Assembly: GCA_000622025.1 (NCBI GenBank)
Contig: KK211388.1
Location: 229,807-293,806, forward strand
Direction of reading: 5' to 3'
DNA from: Lachnospiraceae bacterium AD3010
Lineage (GTDB): Bacteria > Bacillota > Clostridia > Lachnospirales > Lachnospiraceae
Length of the DNA stretch: 64,000 bases
Every line of letters starts with the position of its first letter. Position 1 is the first letter of the stretch. Below the pieces are notes generated by a model. It did no database searches. It was not told where the DNA came from and was given only the letters and a program-made list of their open reading frames with translations. This document shows positions 1-8,796 of the stretch, one piece after another. A program made the position numbers and the translations under genes.

Positions 1-290
1 TCAACACTTTTTCTGGAAATATCCGCACCGATGGTTATGATCGCACCCACCACCTCGGTCCCTGTAGGTATGGGTGGAATAGATTGATCCGGCATCTTGA
101 AATAAGCCGCCGCGGCAGCCATATGGACAAGCCCTGCTGCCTCCTTTTTCACAGAATCGAAGGCCTTCCGCACCTTTCCTTTTTCCGTCAGTTCCCTGGG
201 AAGACCAAGCCGCGACAGTATCTCACCGGGATCAATGGGAGGACACTCATCATTAAAGATAAACCTGCTGCCTTTCAAGTAGTATGACAT
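1..290 (-). CDS. Partial unknown protein (N-terminal 96 residues)
   Basis: An open frame begins with ATG at 290-288, directly after the stop codon of the MecA-like gene upstream of it in transcription, and runs off the window edge. The protein starts MSYYLKGSRF, has a segment GEILSRLGLP, then an alanine-rich helix around residues 55-65, and later GTEVVGAIITIGADISRKSV. The immediate stop/start junction with the mecA-like gene suggests translational coupling. Function is not recognised. The layout of the N-terminus is loosely like small B12-dependent methionine synthase activation-domain proteins of Clostridia, but this is only a guess. Confidence 0.6.
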   Translation of the reverse strand, partial: MSYYLKGSRFIFNDECPPIDPGEILSRLGLPRELTEKGKVRKAFDSVKKEAAGLVHMAAAAAYFKMPDQSIPPIPTGTEVVGAIITIGADISRKSV

Positions 291-923
291 CTATAGCTCT
301 CCAAGACTGAAAAAGGCATCCTCGCTTATAAGCATGTCTGAGTTTTCCAGAATATACGCTTTTGAGGCGGTATTTGAGTCATTCACCCTGCCGAATTCGT
401 CCGCAAGAAGTCTGACCTTACGGTACTCCTTCTCATCGCAGGCATAGCGCAGTATAAAGAGAATATACTCGTTGTTTTTCCTGCTCTTCGAGAAATAGCT
501 CACAAGATGCCCTGCCTTTTTCCCGGCACGACAGAAAGCCACAGCATCATCTATTGTCTTAAAGGAAACAAGAAAAGACCTGTTGTCCTCAGAATCCGGG
601 ATCATTTCCGCAGCTCTCCGGATCTTTTCCTCGGCTTCCTTCAGCCTGTCCGCAAATTCCGTAAGAATATTGGTCTTTCTGGTATGGAAAAGAATGGAGA
701 TACTCCGGTCCTTCAGTACACTTATCTGAGCGCTGCAGCCCCTTATCTCATCCACGCTCTGCTCTCCCAGGGCAAGGAAAGCCCGGGAAAGTATCTCATT
801 GAAAAACTTTCCGGATTTTACGTTTTTTTCCAGAATATCATCCAGATCTATACCGAAGCTCACAAGCTCCTCTTCGGTAAGGATACACCTGATTTCATTT
901 TCACCGACTCTCGAAAACTTCAT
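291..923 (-). CDS. MecA-like Clp adaptor protein
   Basis: 210 residues. The start MKFSRVGENEIRC, followed by an acidic stretch (LTEEELVSFGIDLDDI), matches the N-terminal substrate-binding domain of the MecA/YpbH family, and the C-terminal half has the predicted alternating strand/helix pattern of the Clp-binding domain. In Bacillus, MecA delivers substrates such as ComK to ClpC; here the target is unknown. The ATG overlaps the TGA of the DegV gene by 4 bp, so the two are probably cotranscribed and coupled. Length fits the family (about 200-250 residues). Confidence 0.75.
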   Translation of the reverse strand: MKFSRVGENEIRCILTEEELVSFGIDLDDILEKNVKSGKFFNEILSRAFLALGEQSVDEIRGCSAQISVLKDRSISILFHTRKTNILTEFADRLKEAEEKIRRAAEMIPDSEDNRSFLVSFKTIDDAVAFCRAGKKAGHLVSYFSKSRKNNEYILFILRYACDEKEYRKVRLLADEFGRVNDSNTASKAYILENSDMLISEDAFFSLGEL

Positions 924-1807
924 TCGGTTCTCTCATCTCCCATGAAAAACAGTGCAACCGTAGCCACTCCTGTATGGGCACCGATGGTGGTACCTATCCT
1001 GAAAAGCTCAACACCGCCGTCCCGAAGATTCGGAAAGGCTTCCTCTATCCTTGTCTTTACCTCATTTGCGTCATCCGGACAGTCCGAATACGAGATATAG
1101 CACCTTCCGGCATAATCCTTACCGTTCTCGGCATGCTGTCCCATGACCTTTACTATCTCCGGAAAGACCTTTTTCTTTGTGCGTACCTTTGAGGCCGACA
1201 CCAGCTTCCCTTCACTGTTTACCTTAAACAGAGGACAGATCTTTAAGAGACTTGCGACCTTTCCTACTGCCGGGGACACTCTTCCGCCCCTGATAAGACT
1301 TGTCAGGTCACTGGCAAAAAACCAGTGGTTGACACGGAGCTTTATGCTCTCTCCGTATTCAACGAGGGCGTCAAAATCCATCCCCTCGTCCCTTCTGTCA
1401 GCCAGTTCCTCCACAAAGAGCCCGTAACCCGCAGAGGCGCACAGTGAATCCATAACGTAGATCCTGCGGTCAGGAAAAAGCCCGCGTATGTCTTCAGCTG
1501 CTATGTTTGCAGAGTTATAGGTGCCGGATATACCTGAAGAAAGGCTGACATGAAGAATATCATTTCCCTCCTCCATCAACGGCTTCCAAAGCTCTATATA
1601 TTCCTCCGTGTTTACCTGGGAGGTAGTCGGAGCTGCACCCTCTCTTTCCCTTTGGTAAAACTCCTTCAGGCTCATGCTGTGCCCATAGTCATCCAGATAG
1701 TCTTTCCCGTCTAATTGAAAATGAAAAGAAGCCCACTTTATATTCCTCTCCGAAAGACGCTCTTCGGAAAGGTCAACCGTCGAACTGCAGGTCAGTACAA
1801 AACCCAT
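920..1807 (-). CDS. DegV family fatty-acid-binding protein
   Basis: 295 residues, the normal DegV length. Family landmarks are visible: PTTSQVNTEEY near residue 80, the loop LSSGISGTYNSA, the segment LIRGGRVSPAVGKVASLLKICPLF in the middle, and IGTTIGAHTGVATVALFF at the end. DegV proteins (FakB in Staphylococcus) bind a fatty acid and present it to the FakA kinase for phosphorylation and entry into phospholipid synthesis. No kinase partner lies nearby. First gene of a three-gene group with the MecA-like and partial genes. ATG start at 1807. Confidence 0.93.
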   Translation of the reverse strand: MGFVLTCSSTVDLSEERLSERNIKWASFHFQLDGKDYLDDYGHSMSLKEFYQREREGAAPTTSQVNTEEYIELWKPLMEEGNDILHVSLSSGISGTYNSANIAAEDIRGLFPDRRIYVMDSLCASAGYGLFVEELADRRDEGMDFDALVEYGESIKLRVNHWFFASDLTSLIRGGRVSPAVGKVASLLKICPLFKVNSEGKLVSASKVRTKKKVFPEIVKVMGQHAENGKDYAGRCYISYSDCPDDANEVKTRIEEAFPNLRDGGVELFRIGTTIGAHTGVATVALFFMGDERTE

Positions 1808-1893
1808 ACTATTTCCCCTGTAAAAATGATTGTATTTGGAGTATGATTATACCATAAATCGAGACTTGTAGAAAGACAGAAGAACCTAAATAT

Positions 1894-2136
1894 ATGAATT
1901 CTTTTAAATATTTCGAGAACAGGGAATGCAGATATTATCCCTGCCATGATATGCCCGGAAATAAAGGCGTGAACTGTTTATTCTGCTACTGTCCTCTTTT
2001 TTCGATGGATGATTGTCCCGGTAAGTATCACTATGTGGAAAAGAACGGCAGAATGATCAAAAGCTGCGTTGACTGCAGCTTTATCCATGACGCGGATAAT
2101 TATGAAATAATACTGAAGCTTCTTAAAGGACAGTGA
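1894..2136 (+). CDS. Cysteine-rich small domain protein
   Basis: 80 residues with ten cysteines in CxxxxC, CxxCxC and CxxC spacing (RECRYYPCHDM, VNCLFCYCPLF, DDCPGKYHYV, IKSCVDCSFIH). This matches the cysteine-rich small domain family (PF04071), often found beside or fused to cobalamin-synthesis genes; a metal-binding role is likely. No cobalamin gene is adjacent here, although a corrinoid adenosyltransferase lies at 11 kb. It reads opposite to the DegV gene, about 86 bp away, so its promoter must lie in that gap. Confidence 0.8.
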   Translation: MNSFKYFENRECRYYPCHDMPGNKGVNCLFCYCPLFSMDDCPGKYHYVEKNGRMIKSCVDCSFIHDADNYEIILKLLKGQ

Positions 2137-2174
2137 TGATCCCGTTATGCAGGGATCATCACTCCTGCAAATAC

Positions 2175-2405
2175 TTACGAACCTTCCTTGGGAAAGCTGC
2201 CTTTTTCCGGCACTGCACCCGAGATATAGTCCACGGAAACGTCATAGTATTTTGCCAGCCTTACCAGGCTGTCTACAGGCAGTCGGATACGTCCGCTCTC
2301 ATAGTCCGAATAGGTTCGCTGGCTCACAAAGATCTGCTCAGCCACCTCCCTCTGCCTTTTCTTTTTTTCCTTTCTCAAAGCCTTTATTCTTTCAATATAT
2401 GACAT
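2175..2405 (-). CDS. Xre-type helix-turn-helix regulator
   Basis: 76 residues when started at MSYIERIKALRKE (ATG at 2405-2403); a longer frame extends upstream but its extra residues are not family-like. The segment REVAEQIFVSQRTYSDYESG is a typical Cro/C1 helix-turn-helix, followed by the usual LVRLAKYYDVSVDYI tail. It is divergent from trkA (135 bp between starts). It could regulate trkAH or itself, but no operator is visible. Confidence 0.85.
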   Translation of the reverse strand: MSYIERIKALRKEKKKRQREVAEQIFVSQRTYSDYESGRIRLPVDSLVRLAKYYDVSVDYISGAVPEKGSFPKEGS

Positions 2406-2540
2406 ATCCTGATTATAAAAAGCCCCGGTCACAAAGTGTAATACACACCGTAAAACATTCTTAGCCACATAAATGATCCGAAAAAAAAAAACCCTCTGAT
2501 ATATTCCAAGAATATTTGACACAGGTGATATTATGTATTT

Positions 2541-3899
2541 ATGAGGATTTTGATATCAGGATACGGAAAAATGGGTTCTACCCTTGTCCGGCAGCTTTCA
2601 AATGAAGGCTATGATCTGACCATTATAGAGTCAGACCCGGAGAAGCTGGAATCCTGTATGGAGCTTTATGATGTCATGGGGATCGAGGGAAACTGCGCCT
2701 CCATGGCTGTTTTAAGAGAAGCCGGGGTTGAGGATGCGGATCTTCTGATTGCCATGACGGGACATGACGAGATTAATCTCCTGTCCTGCATAACAGCCCA
2801 TCAGATGAATTCAAAGATCAACACGGTGTCGAGACTTAAGAACCCCGAGTATTCCAGGGAAATAGCCTCCATTCAGGGAGCCTTTTCCCTGTCAATGGCT
2901 GTCAATCCGGATTTTCAGGCTGCAAAGGAAATTTCCCGTCTCATACGCTATCCCGGTTTCTTAAAGAGGGAGACCTTTGCAAAGAGCAACACCGAGATCG
3001 TGGAGCTTAAGGTGAAGTCTGACAGTCCGGTAAACGGGCTTTCCCTTTTCAATATCAATCAGACCTTAAAATGCCGGGTGCTTGTCTGCGCGGTCTTACG
3101 AGACGGAAAGGCTCTTATCCCCTCCGGTGACTTCGTTCTCCGGGAGAATGACAGGGTGTTTGTCACCGGCTCCAATGAAAACCTAAACACACTTCTCCGG
3201 AAGCTGGGTATAATAACCCACAAGGCTTCTAGTGCATTTATCGCGGGCGGAAGCCGCATAGGCTTCTATCTTGCAAAGATACTCCAGAGCCACGGTATAT
3301 CCGTGCAGATCCTGGACAACAAAACAAGCCGCTGCCGGGAGCTTGCAGCCCTTCTTCCCGAAGCCACCATAGTCGAGGGAGATGCCAGCAACCAGAAGGT
3401 GCTGGACAGGGAAGGCATAGGGCACAGCGACGTATTTGTAGCTCTTACCGGGATCGATGAGACAAATATTCTTATGTCTCTTTACGCAAATCAGAAGGGC
3501 GTTCCCCAGATCATTACGAAGCTTGGCCGCGCGGAGAATCTCCGGGTCCTCGATGATCTTCCCGTAGGAAGCATTATATCTCCGAAGGATCTGGTTACAA
3601 ATATCATAGTCCGTTATGTCCGTGCAAAGAAGAATAAGGTGGGAGCAGCTCTTACCATGCACCTTATAGCCGACGGACATGTTGAGGCCATGGAATTCAG
3701 GGTGACGGAAAACACTCTTCACTGCAATGAAAAGCTTAAGGATATCAAACTGAAAAGCAATGTACTCCTGGCCGGCATCACTCATAGGGGTATTAACGAT
3801 ATACCTACCGGAGATTCGTTTTTCCAGGCCGGTGATACCCTTGTGGTCATTTCCGGTGAAGACAGAAAGATAGAACAGATCAATGATATTTTTGAATAA
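2541..3899 (+). CDS. trkA: Trk potassium uptake regulatory NAD-binding protein TrkA
   Basis: 452 residues in the duplicated TrkA layout: two Rossmann RCK-N domains, each followed by an RCK-C domain. The first begins MRILISGYGKMG with the GxGxxG nucleotide-binding turn and an acidic residue ending strand 2 (IIESD); the second begins near residue 230 with SAFIAGGSRIGFYLAK. The duplicated form distinguishes it from the half-length KtrA. It gates the TrkH pore by binding NAD(H). Start: ATG at 2541; an upstream ATG at 2533 reaches a stop after three codons. trkH follows 12 bp downstream. Confidence 0.93.
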   Translation: MRILISGYGKMGSTLVRQLSNEGYDLTIIESDPEKLESCMELYDVMGIEGNCASMAVLREAGVEDADLLIAMTGHDEINLLSCITAHQMNSKINTVSRLKNPEYSREIASIQGAFSLSMAVNPDFQAAKEISRLIRYPGFLKRETFAKSNTEIVELKVKSDSPVNGLSLFNINQTLKCRVLVCAVLRDGKALIPSGDFVLRENDRVFVTGSNENLNTLLRKLGIITHKASSAFIAGGSRIGFYLAKILQSHGISVQILDNKTSRCRELAALLPEATIVEGDASNQKVLDREGIGHSDVFVALTGIDETNILMSLYANQKGVPQIITKLGRAENLRVLDDLPVGSIISPKDLVTNIIVRYVRAKKNKVGAALTMHLIADGHVEAMEFRVTENTLHCNEKLKDIKLKSNVLLAGITHRGINDIPTGDSFFQAGDTLVVISGEDRKIEQINDIFE

Positions 3900-3911
3900 C
3901 GGGAACAAATC

Positions 3912-5369
3912 ATGAATTATAAAATGCTATTTCGTCTGAGCGGACAGGTGCTGCTTCTGGAATCGGCTTTTCTGTTCCTTCCCTTTATCGTGTCCCTTAT
4001 ATACGGAGAGAATGCTTCAGCCGCGGCCTTTGCCGAAAGCCTGTTAATTGCGCTTCTCATAGGCCTCTTTTTGGTGTTTGTCCTTTCCAAAGGTGCGAAG
4101 GGCGGTTTTTTTGCAAGAGAAGGTCTTGTGGCCACAGGGCTCTGCTGGCTTATCATGAGTGCATTCGGTGCGATCCCCTTTGTTCTTAACGGTGATATTC
4201 CCTCATACGTTGATGCTTTCTTTGAAATGGCTTCCGGTTTCACCACTACCGGTGCTTCCATCATTCATAACGTGGAGGAAATGACACATGGCACCCTGTT
4301 CTGGAGAAATTTCAGTAACTGGATAGGCGGTATGGGAGTACTGGTCTTTCTTCTTGCGGTACTGCCCGGAAGCGGCAAGGAAACCGGCTTCACGCTTCAT
4401 ATTTTAAGGGCGGAAAGCCCGGGACCAAGTGTGGGAAAGATAGTTCCCAGGATGAAGCAGACCGCCATTATCCTGTACTTCCTGTATATCGTTCTGACGA
4501 TACTGAATATCATCTTTCTTGTTGCAGGAGGAATGCCGGTATTTGACTCGGTCTGCCATGCCATGGGAACTGCGGGAACCGGAGGCTTCGGCGTAAAGGC
4601 TGACAGCTTCGCAAGCTACAGTCCCTATATTCAGAATGTCACAACGGTATTTATGCTGCTTTTCGGTGTGAATTTCAGTATCTACTACATAATCATCCTG
4701 AAAAAGCTTGGACAGGTATTCAGGGATGAGGAGGTACGTCTTTACGTCCTTACCGTCCTTGCCGCAGGACTTCTGATCGGAACCAATATCCGTTTCCTCT
4801 ATAGCAGCTGGGAAGAGACCCTGAGGACCTCATTTTTCCAGGTTGCCAGCATGATAACAACCACAGGCTTTGCTACAGCGGATTTTGATACCTGGCCTGT
4901 ATTCTCAAAGACCCTTATTCTTCTCCTTATGATGATCGGGGCCTGTGCGGGAAGCACCGGAGGGGGTATGAAATGCGCGAGGGTACTTATACTGGTAAAG
5001 AGTCTCCTTAGAAATATCAGAAAGACCATACATCCCCGGACCGTCCATGTTTTAAAGATCAATGACAGAGTGATAAGCGAGGATGTGATAGCGAATACGC
5101 AGGCGTATTTTTCCGCCTATGTGATAATAGTGGCTGTTCTGACCGTGCTCCTCAGTCTGGATGGTTTTTCCATAGAAACCAATCTTTCAGCCGCTCTCTG
5201 TACCTTCAATAATATAGGTCCCGGACTTGATAAAGTGGGACCTACCTGTAATTTCGCTGCCTACAGCGACTTATCCAAAATTTTCCTGAGTCTTGCCATG
5301 ATAACCGGAAGACTTGAGATATTCCCGATCCTTTCACTCTTCAACAGAAGCACCTGGAAAAAGATCTGA
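3912..5369 (+). CDS. trkH: Trk potassium transporter membrane subunit TrkH
   Basis: 485 residues, very hydrophobic. Selectivity-filter style segments of the four M1-P-M2 repeats are visible: ASGFTTTGASI, MGTAGTGGFGVKA, SMITTTGFATADF and FNNIGPGLDKVG. NWIGGMGVLVF and the GACAGSTGGGMK motif are classical TrkH/KtrB signatures. It forms the K+ pore across the membrane, gated by TrkA from the same operon. The 12-bp gap after trkA suggests one transcript. The next gene (typA) is convergent, leaving only 9 bp between stop codons. Confidence 0.95.
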   Translation: MNYKMLFRLSGQVLLLESAFLFLPFIVSLIYGENASAAAFAESLLIALLIGLFLVFVLSKGAKGGFFAREGLVATGLCWLIMSAFGAIPFVLNGDIPSYVDAFFEMASGFTTTGASIIHNVEEMTHGTLFWRNFSNWIGGMGVLVFLLAVLPGSGKETGFTLHILRAESPGPSVGKIVPRMKQTAIILYFLYIVLTILNIIFLVAGGMPVFDSVCHAMGTAGTGGFGVKADSFASYSPYIQNVTTVFMLLFGVNFSIYYIIILKKLGQVFRDEEVRLYVLTVLAAGLLIGTNIRFLYSSWEETLRTSFFQVASMITTTGFATADFDTWPVFSKTLILLLMMIGACAGSTGGGMKCARVLILVKSLLRNIRKTIHPRTVHVLKINDRVISEDVIANTQAYFSAYVIIVAVLTVLLSLDGFSIETNLSAALCTFNNIGPGLDKVGPTCNFAAYSDLSKIFLSLAMITGRLEIFPILSLFNRSTWKKI

Positions 5370-5378
5370 AGCTCTGTC

Positions 5379-7211
5379 TCAGTGTCTGAATGCTGCCCTT
5401 TTCCTTAAGAGGGGATCCAGTATCCGCTTCCTTATCCGGAGACTTTCCGGCGTCACCTCCAGAAGCTCATCCTGGTCTATAAAATCAAGAGCCTGCTCAA
5501 GAGACAGTATTACCGGAGGCGTAAGGCGCAGTGCCTCATCCGATGAGGAGGTCCTGGTATTGGTGAGATGCTTGGTCTTGCATACGTTTACTTCGATATC
5601 ATCGCTTCTGGGATTCGAGCCTATGACCATTCCCGAATATACCTTTGTTCCCGGACAGATAAAGAGGGATCCCCTTTCCTGAGCGTTAAAGAGACCGTAG
5701 GTCACGGCTTCACCGGCTTCAAAGGCAATAAGAGAACCTGTCTTCCTGTAGGAAATATCCCCCTTGTAGGGACCGTAGCCCGAAAAGATGGTGTTTATTA
5801 TCCCGTTTCCCTTTGTGTCCGTAAGGAAAGGCCCGCGGAAGCCTATGAGTCCCCTGGATGGGATATTGAATTCAAGCCTTGTATATCCTCCGGCTATGGA
5901 TCCCATATTAATGAGCTCCCCCTTTCTCTCCGAAAGAGAAGAGATCACGGTTCCGGAATACTCATCCGGAACGTCTATGTAGGCTGTTTCCATCGGCTCC
6001 AGGGTTTTTCCGTTCTCATCCTTCTTGTAAATTACCTCAGCCTTGCTTACAGCAAATTCATAGCCCTCACGGCGCATTTCCTCTATAAGCACCGATAAGT
6101 GCAGCTCTCCCCGTCCCGAAACCTTAAAGGTATCCGTGGACTCGGTCTCCTCGACTCTTAAGGATACATCCGTATTGAGTTCCTTTAAGAGTCTGTCCTT
6201 GATATGACGGCTGGTCACATACTTGCCCTCCTGTCCTGCAAGGGGCGAATCATTTACCATGAAATTCATGCTGATCGTGGGCTCTGATATCTTCTGGAAC
6301 GGAATTGCTACTGCTTCTCCGCTCGTTCCGCAGAGCGTATCCCCGATCTTCAGATCGGAAATACCGGAGATCGCCACTATCTCTCCTATGCCCGCCTCAC
6401 TCACATCCTTCTTTGTGAGTCCCTGGAAAACATAGAGCTTGCTGATCTTTACCTTTTCCTGCCTGTCTTTGTCGTGGTGGTTTACGATGACAGCTTCCTG
6501 ATTAACTTTGACAGTTCCGTTATCAACCTTGCCTACTCCGATCCGTCCCACGTACTCATTATAGTCTATGGTGGAGATAAGGATCTGGAGATTTGCATCG
6601 CTGTCACCCTCCGGAGCCGGGATATAATTAATTATCGTATCGAAAAGAGGCTTCATATCGCTTCCCGGTGTATCTGCATCAAGGGAAGCCACTCCTTCCT
6701 TTGCTGAAGTAAAGACGAAGGGACAGTCAAGCTGTTCATCAGTGGCATCAAGATCCATGAAAAGCTCCAGTACCTCGTCTACAACCTCTCCGGGTCTTGC
6801 TCCGGGACGGTCTATCTTATTTATGCAGGAGATGACAGGAAGCTTCAATGCCAGAGCCTTCTTCAGCACAAACTTGGTCTGGGGCATTACACCCTCAAAG
6901 GCGTCAACCAGAAGTACCACTCCGTTGACCATTTTGAGTATACGCTCCACCTCACCTCCGAAGTCTGCATGTCCCGGTGTATCGATTATATTTATCTTTG
7001 TATCCTTATACTGAACGGCGGTATTCTTTGAAAGGATGGTGATACCGCGCTCACGCTCGATATCATTGCTGTCCATCACCCTTTCCGCAACCTCCTGATT
7101 TTCTCTGAAAACTCCGCTCTGCTTTAGGAGCGCGTCCACCAGGGTGGTCTTTCCATGGTCGACGTGTGCGATTATTGCAATATTCCTTATATCTTCCCTT
7201 TTACTCTTCAT
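5379..7211 (-). CDS. typA: Ribosome-binding translational GTPase TypA/BipA
   Basis: 610 residues, standard for TypA. G-domain motifs are in order: IAHVDHGKTTLVDALL (G1), ERERGITI (G2), DTPGHADFGGEV (G3) and NKIDRPGA (G4). These are followed by beta-barrel domain 2, an EF-G-like domain, and the BipA-specific C-terminal domain with ERGSLFICPGTKVYSGMVIG. TypA binds the 70S ribosome and supports ribosome assembly and stress or cold growth. It lies downstream of dapA-dapB-hisA in the same direction, 31 bp after the hisA start side, and may be cotranscribed. Confidence 0.97.
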   Translation of the reverse strand: MKSKREDIRNIAIIAHVDHGKTTLVDALLKQSGVFRENQEVAERVMDSNDIERERGITILSKNTAVQYKDTKINIIDTPGHADFGGEVERILKMVNGVVLLVDAFEGVMPQTKFVLKKALALKLPVISCINKIDRPGARPGEVVDEVLELFMDLDATDEQLDCPFVFTSAKEGVASLDADTPGSDMKPLFDTIINYIPAPEGDSDANLQILISTIDYNEYVGRIGVGKVDNGTVKVNQEAVIVNHHDKDRQEKVKISKLYVFQGLTKKDVSEAGIGEIVAISGISDLKIGDTLCGTSGEAVAIPFQKISEPTISMNFMVNDSPLAGQEGKYVTSRHIKDRLLKELNTDVSLRVEETESTDTFKVSGRGELHLSVLIEEMRREGYEFAVSKAEVIYKKDENGKTLEPMETAYIDVPDEYSGTVISSLSERKGELINMGSIAGGYTRLEFNIPSRGLIGFRGPFLTDTKGNGIINTIFSGYGPYKGDISYRKTGSLIAFEAGEAVTYGLFNAQERGSLFICPGTKVYSGMVIGSNPRSDDIEVNVCKTKHLTNTRTSSSDEALRLTPPVILSLEQALDFIDQDELLEVTPESLRIRKRILDPLLRKRAAFRH

Positions 7212-7242
7212 CCTTCTCTTCTTTTCCTTCCCTGTCTTCTCA

Positions 7243-8013
7243 TTACCTTTTTATCAGTTCATCAAGCTCTAAGCTTCCGCCGAAAAGCTTAAGTGCAGTG
7301 CCAACCGTATAATCCACCCGGCCGCATCCCTCTTTTTCTATCAGGTCTACATCACTTAAGCTCTTTATCCCTCCCGCATATGTCACGGGAATATCACTTA
7401 CACCGGACAGTATCCTTATAAGCTCCCTATCCACTCCGCCGCTCTTTCCTTCCGCATCCACCGCGTGGACCAGAAATTCGCCGCACTCGGATGAAAGACT
7501 TTTAAAGCTCTCTTCAGTCACCGGAAGATCGGTGAAATTCTGCCACCGGTCCGTTGTCACATAGTATTGTCCGTCATCCCTCTTCCTGCAGGAAAGATCC
7601 AGAACGATCCTGTCCTTACCGCATTCAGACTGCAGCAGACGGAGATTCTCCCGGTTAAGCTTCCCGTCCTTAAAGACGAAGCTCGTTACTATCACATGGC
7701 TTGCTCCCGCATCCAGAAACTCCGCGGCATTCTCATTATTAATGCCGCCTCCATACTGCATCCCGCCCGGAAAGGCGGAAAGAGCTGAAAAAGCGGCTTT
7801 CTTTGATGCTTCATAATATTCGGAGGCGGAAGTGTTCAGAACGATCACATGCCCGCCACTTAATTCCCTGTCCCGGTAGATCCCCGCATAATATGCAGCA
7901 TCATATTCCGAAACAAAGTTCTCTTTTACGCTGCCCTTTTCATCCTTAAGGGATGAACCCACGATCTGCTTTACTTTGCCGTTATGTATGTCTATACAGG
8001 GCCTCAGCCTCAT
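7243..8013 (-). CDS. hisA: HisA, eukaryotic (HIS6-like) type: ProFAR isomerase
   Basis: 256 residues. Predicted to isomerise ProFAR to PRFAR in histidine synthesis on a TIM barrel. The sequence follows the yeast HIS6 pattern, not the usual bacterial HisA: CIDIHNGKVKQIVG, NFVSEYDAAYYAGIYRDR, GGHVIVL, QYGGGINNENAAEFLDAGAS, KDRIVLDLSCRKRDDGQYYV and VHAVDAEGKSGGVD. The first catalytic Asp (CID) and the second (HAVDAEGKSGG) are present. It is not in a his operon: it sits directly after dapB, overlapping its stop by 4 bp. The assignment to the eukaryotic-type subfamily is from recalled family patterns. Confidence 0.9.
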   Translation of the reverse strand: MRLRPCIDIHNGKVKQIVGSSLKDEKGSVKENFVSEYDAAYYAGIYRDRELSGGHVIVLNTSASEYYEASKKAAFSALSAFPGGMQYGGGINNENAAEFLDAGASHVIVTSFVFKDGKLNRENLRLLQSECGKDRIVLDLSCRKRDDGQYYVTTDRWQNFTDLPVTEESFKSLSSECGEFLVHAVDAEGKSGGVDRELIRILSGVSDIPVTYAGGIKSLSDVDLIEKEGCGRVDYTVGTALKLFGGSLELDELIKR

Positions 8014-8768
8014 GACATCACATCCGCCATACTGTACATTCCGGCGCCCTTCCCCTTAAGGAATTTTGCTGCCGCGATGGCGCCGCTTCCAAAGATCTTT
8101 CTGGAATAAGCCCTGTGGCTTATAGTCACGGTCTCATCCTCTCCCGCAAAGATTATGTCGTGGTCACCGGGAATGGTGCCTCCCCTTACGGCAGATATGC
8201 CTATTTCCTTTGAAGGCCGTCTTTCCGAACGTGAGCTCCTGTCATACACATAGGAGAAGCTTTCATCAAGTGCGGAATTGATACAGTCCGCAAGTGCGAG
8301 CGCCGTACCGCTGGGGGCATCTTTTTTCTCTCGGTGGTGCTTCTCGACTATTTCGATATCAAAGCCGGCCTCGGAAAGAACCGGTGCCACTTCCTTCAGC
8401 ACCTTCATAAGGACGTTTATCCCGGGGGACATATTTGCGCTCCTTAAGACCGCTATCTTCTCCGCTGCCTTACTTACATTTTCCGTCTGGCTCTCGGAGA
8501 GTCCCGTGGTGCATAGAACCACGGGCATAGAATGCTTAAGTGCGTACTCCATAAGAGTGTCGTTTCCCTCCGGAAGGGAAAAATCGACTATGACATCTGC
8601 CGCCTCTTCGCATTCCTCAATATCCTTAAAAACAGGGAAGCTGTTACCGCTTCCCGTTATCCTGTCAATTCCCGCCACTATTTCAACGTCTTCGTCCTTC
8701 TCCGCAAGGGAGCTTACGACCTGTCCCATACGTCCGAAGCAGCCGTTAAGTATTATTCTAACTGGCAT
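8010..8768 (-). CDS. dapB: 4-hydroxy-tetrahydrodipicolinate reductase
   Basis: 252 residues. The N-terminal Rossmann motif is INGCFGRMGQVV, followed by VDFSLPEG and the DapB signature EKHHREKKDAPSGTAL with the catalytic His/Lys region. The GGTIPGDHDIIFAGEDETVTISHRA block closes the substrate-binding domain. It reduces the product of DapA with NAD(P)H in the diaminopimelate/lysine pathway. It lies 28 bp after dapA and overlaps the hisA start by 4 bp, so the three probably form an operon. Confidence 0.96.
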   Translation of the reverse strand: MPVRIILNGCFGRMGQVVSSLAEKDEDVEIVAGIDRITGSGNSFPVFKDIEECEEAADVIVDFSLPEGNDTLMEYALKHSMPVVLCTTGLSESQTENVSKAAEKIAVLRSANMSPGINVLMKVLKEVAPVLSEAGFDIEIVEKHHREKKDAPSGTALALADCINSALDESFSYVYDRSSRSERRPSKEIGISAVRGGTIPGDHDIIFAGEDETVTISHRAYSRKIFGSGAIAAAKFLKGKGAGMYSMADVMS

Positions 8769-8796
8769 AGAATTCTCCTCATATCCTTCCTGACGC

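Noticed and set aside
3183..3908. 241-codon minus-strand frame
   Set aside because: Antisense to trkA, no ribosome site, no family features.
5600..5625. tRNA-like TTCGAGCC string
   Set aside because: It lies inside typA and no cloverleaf can be drawn around it.
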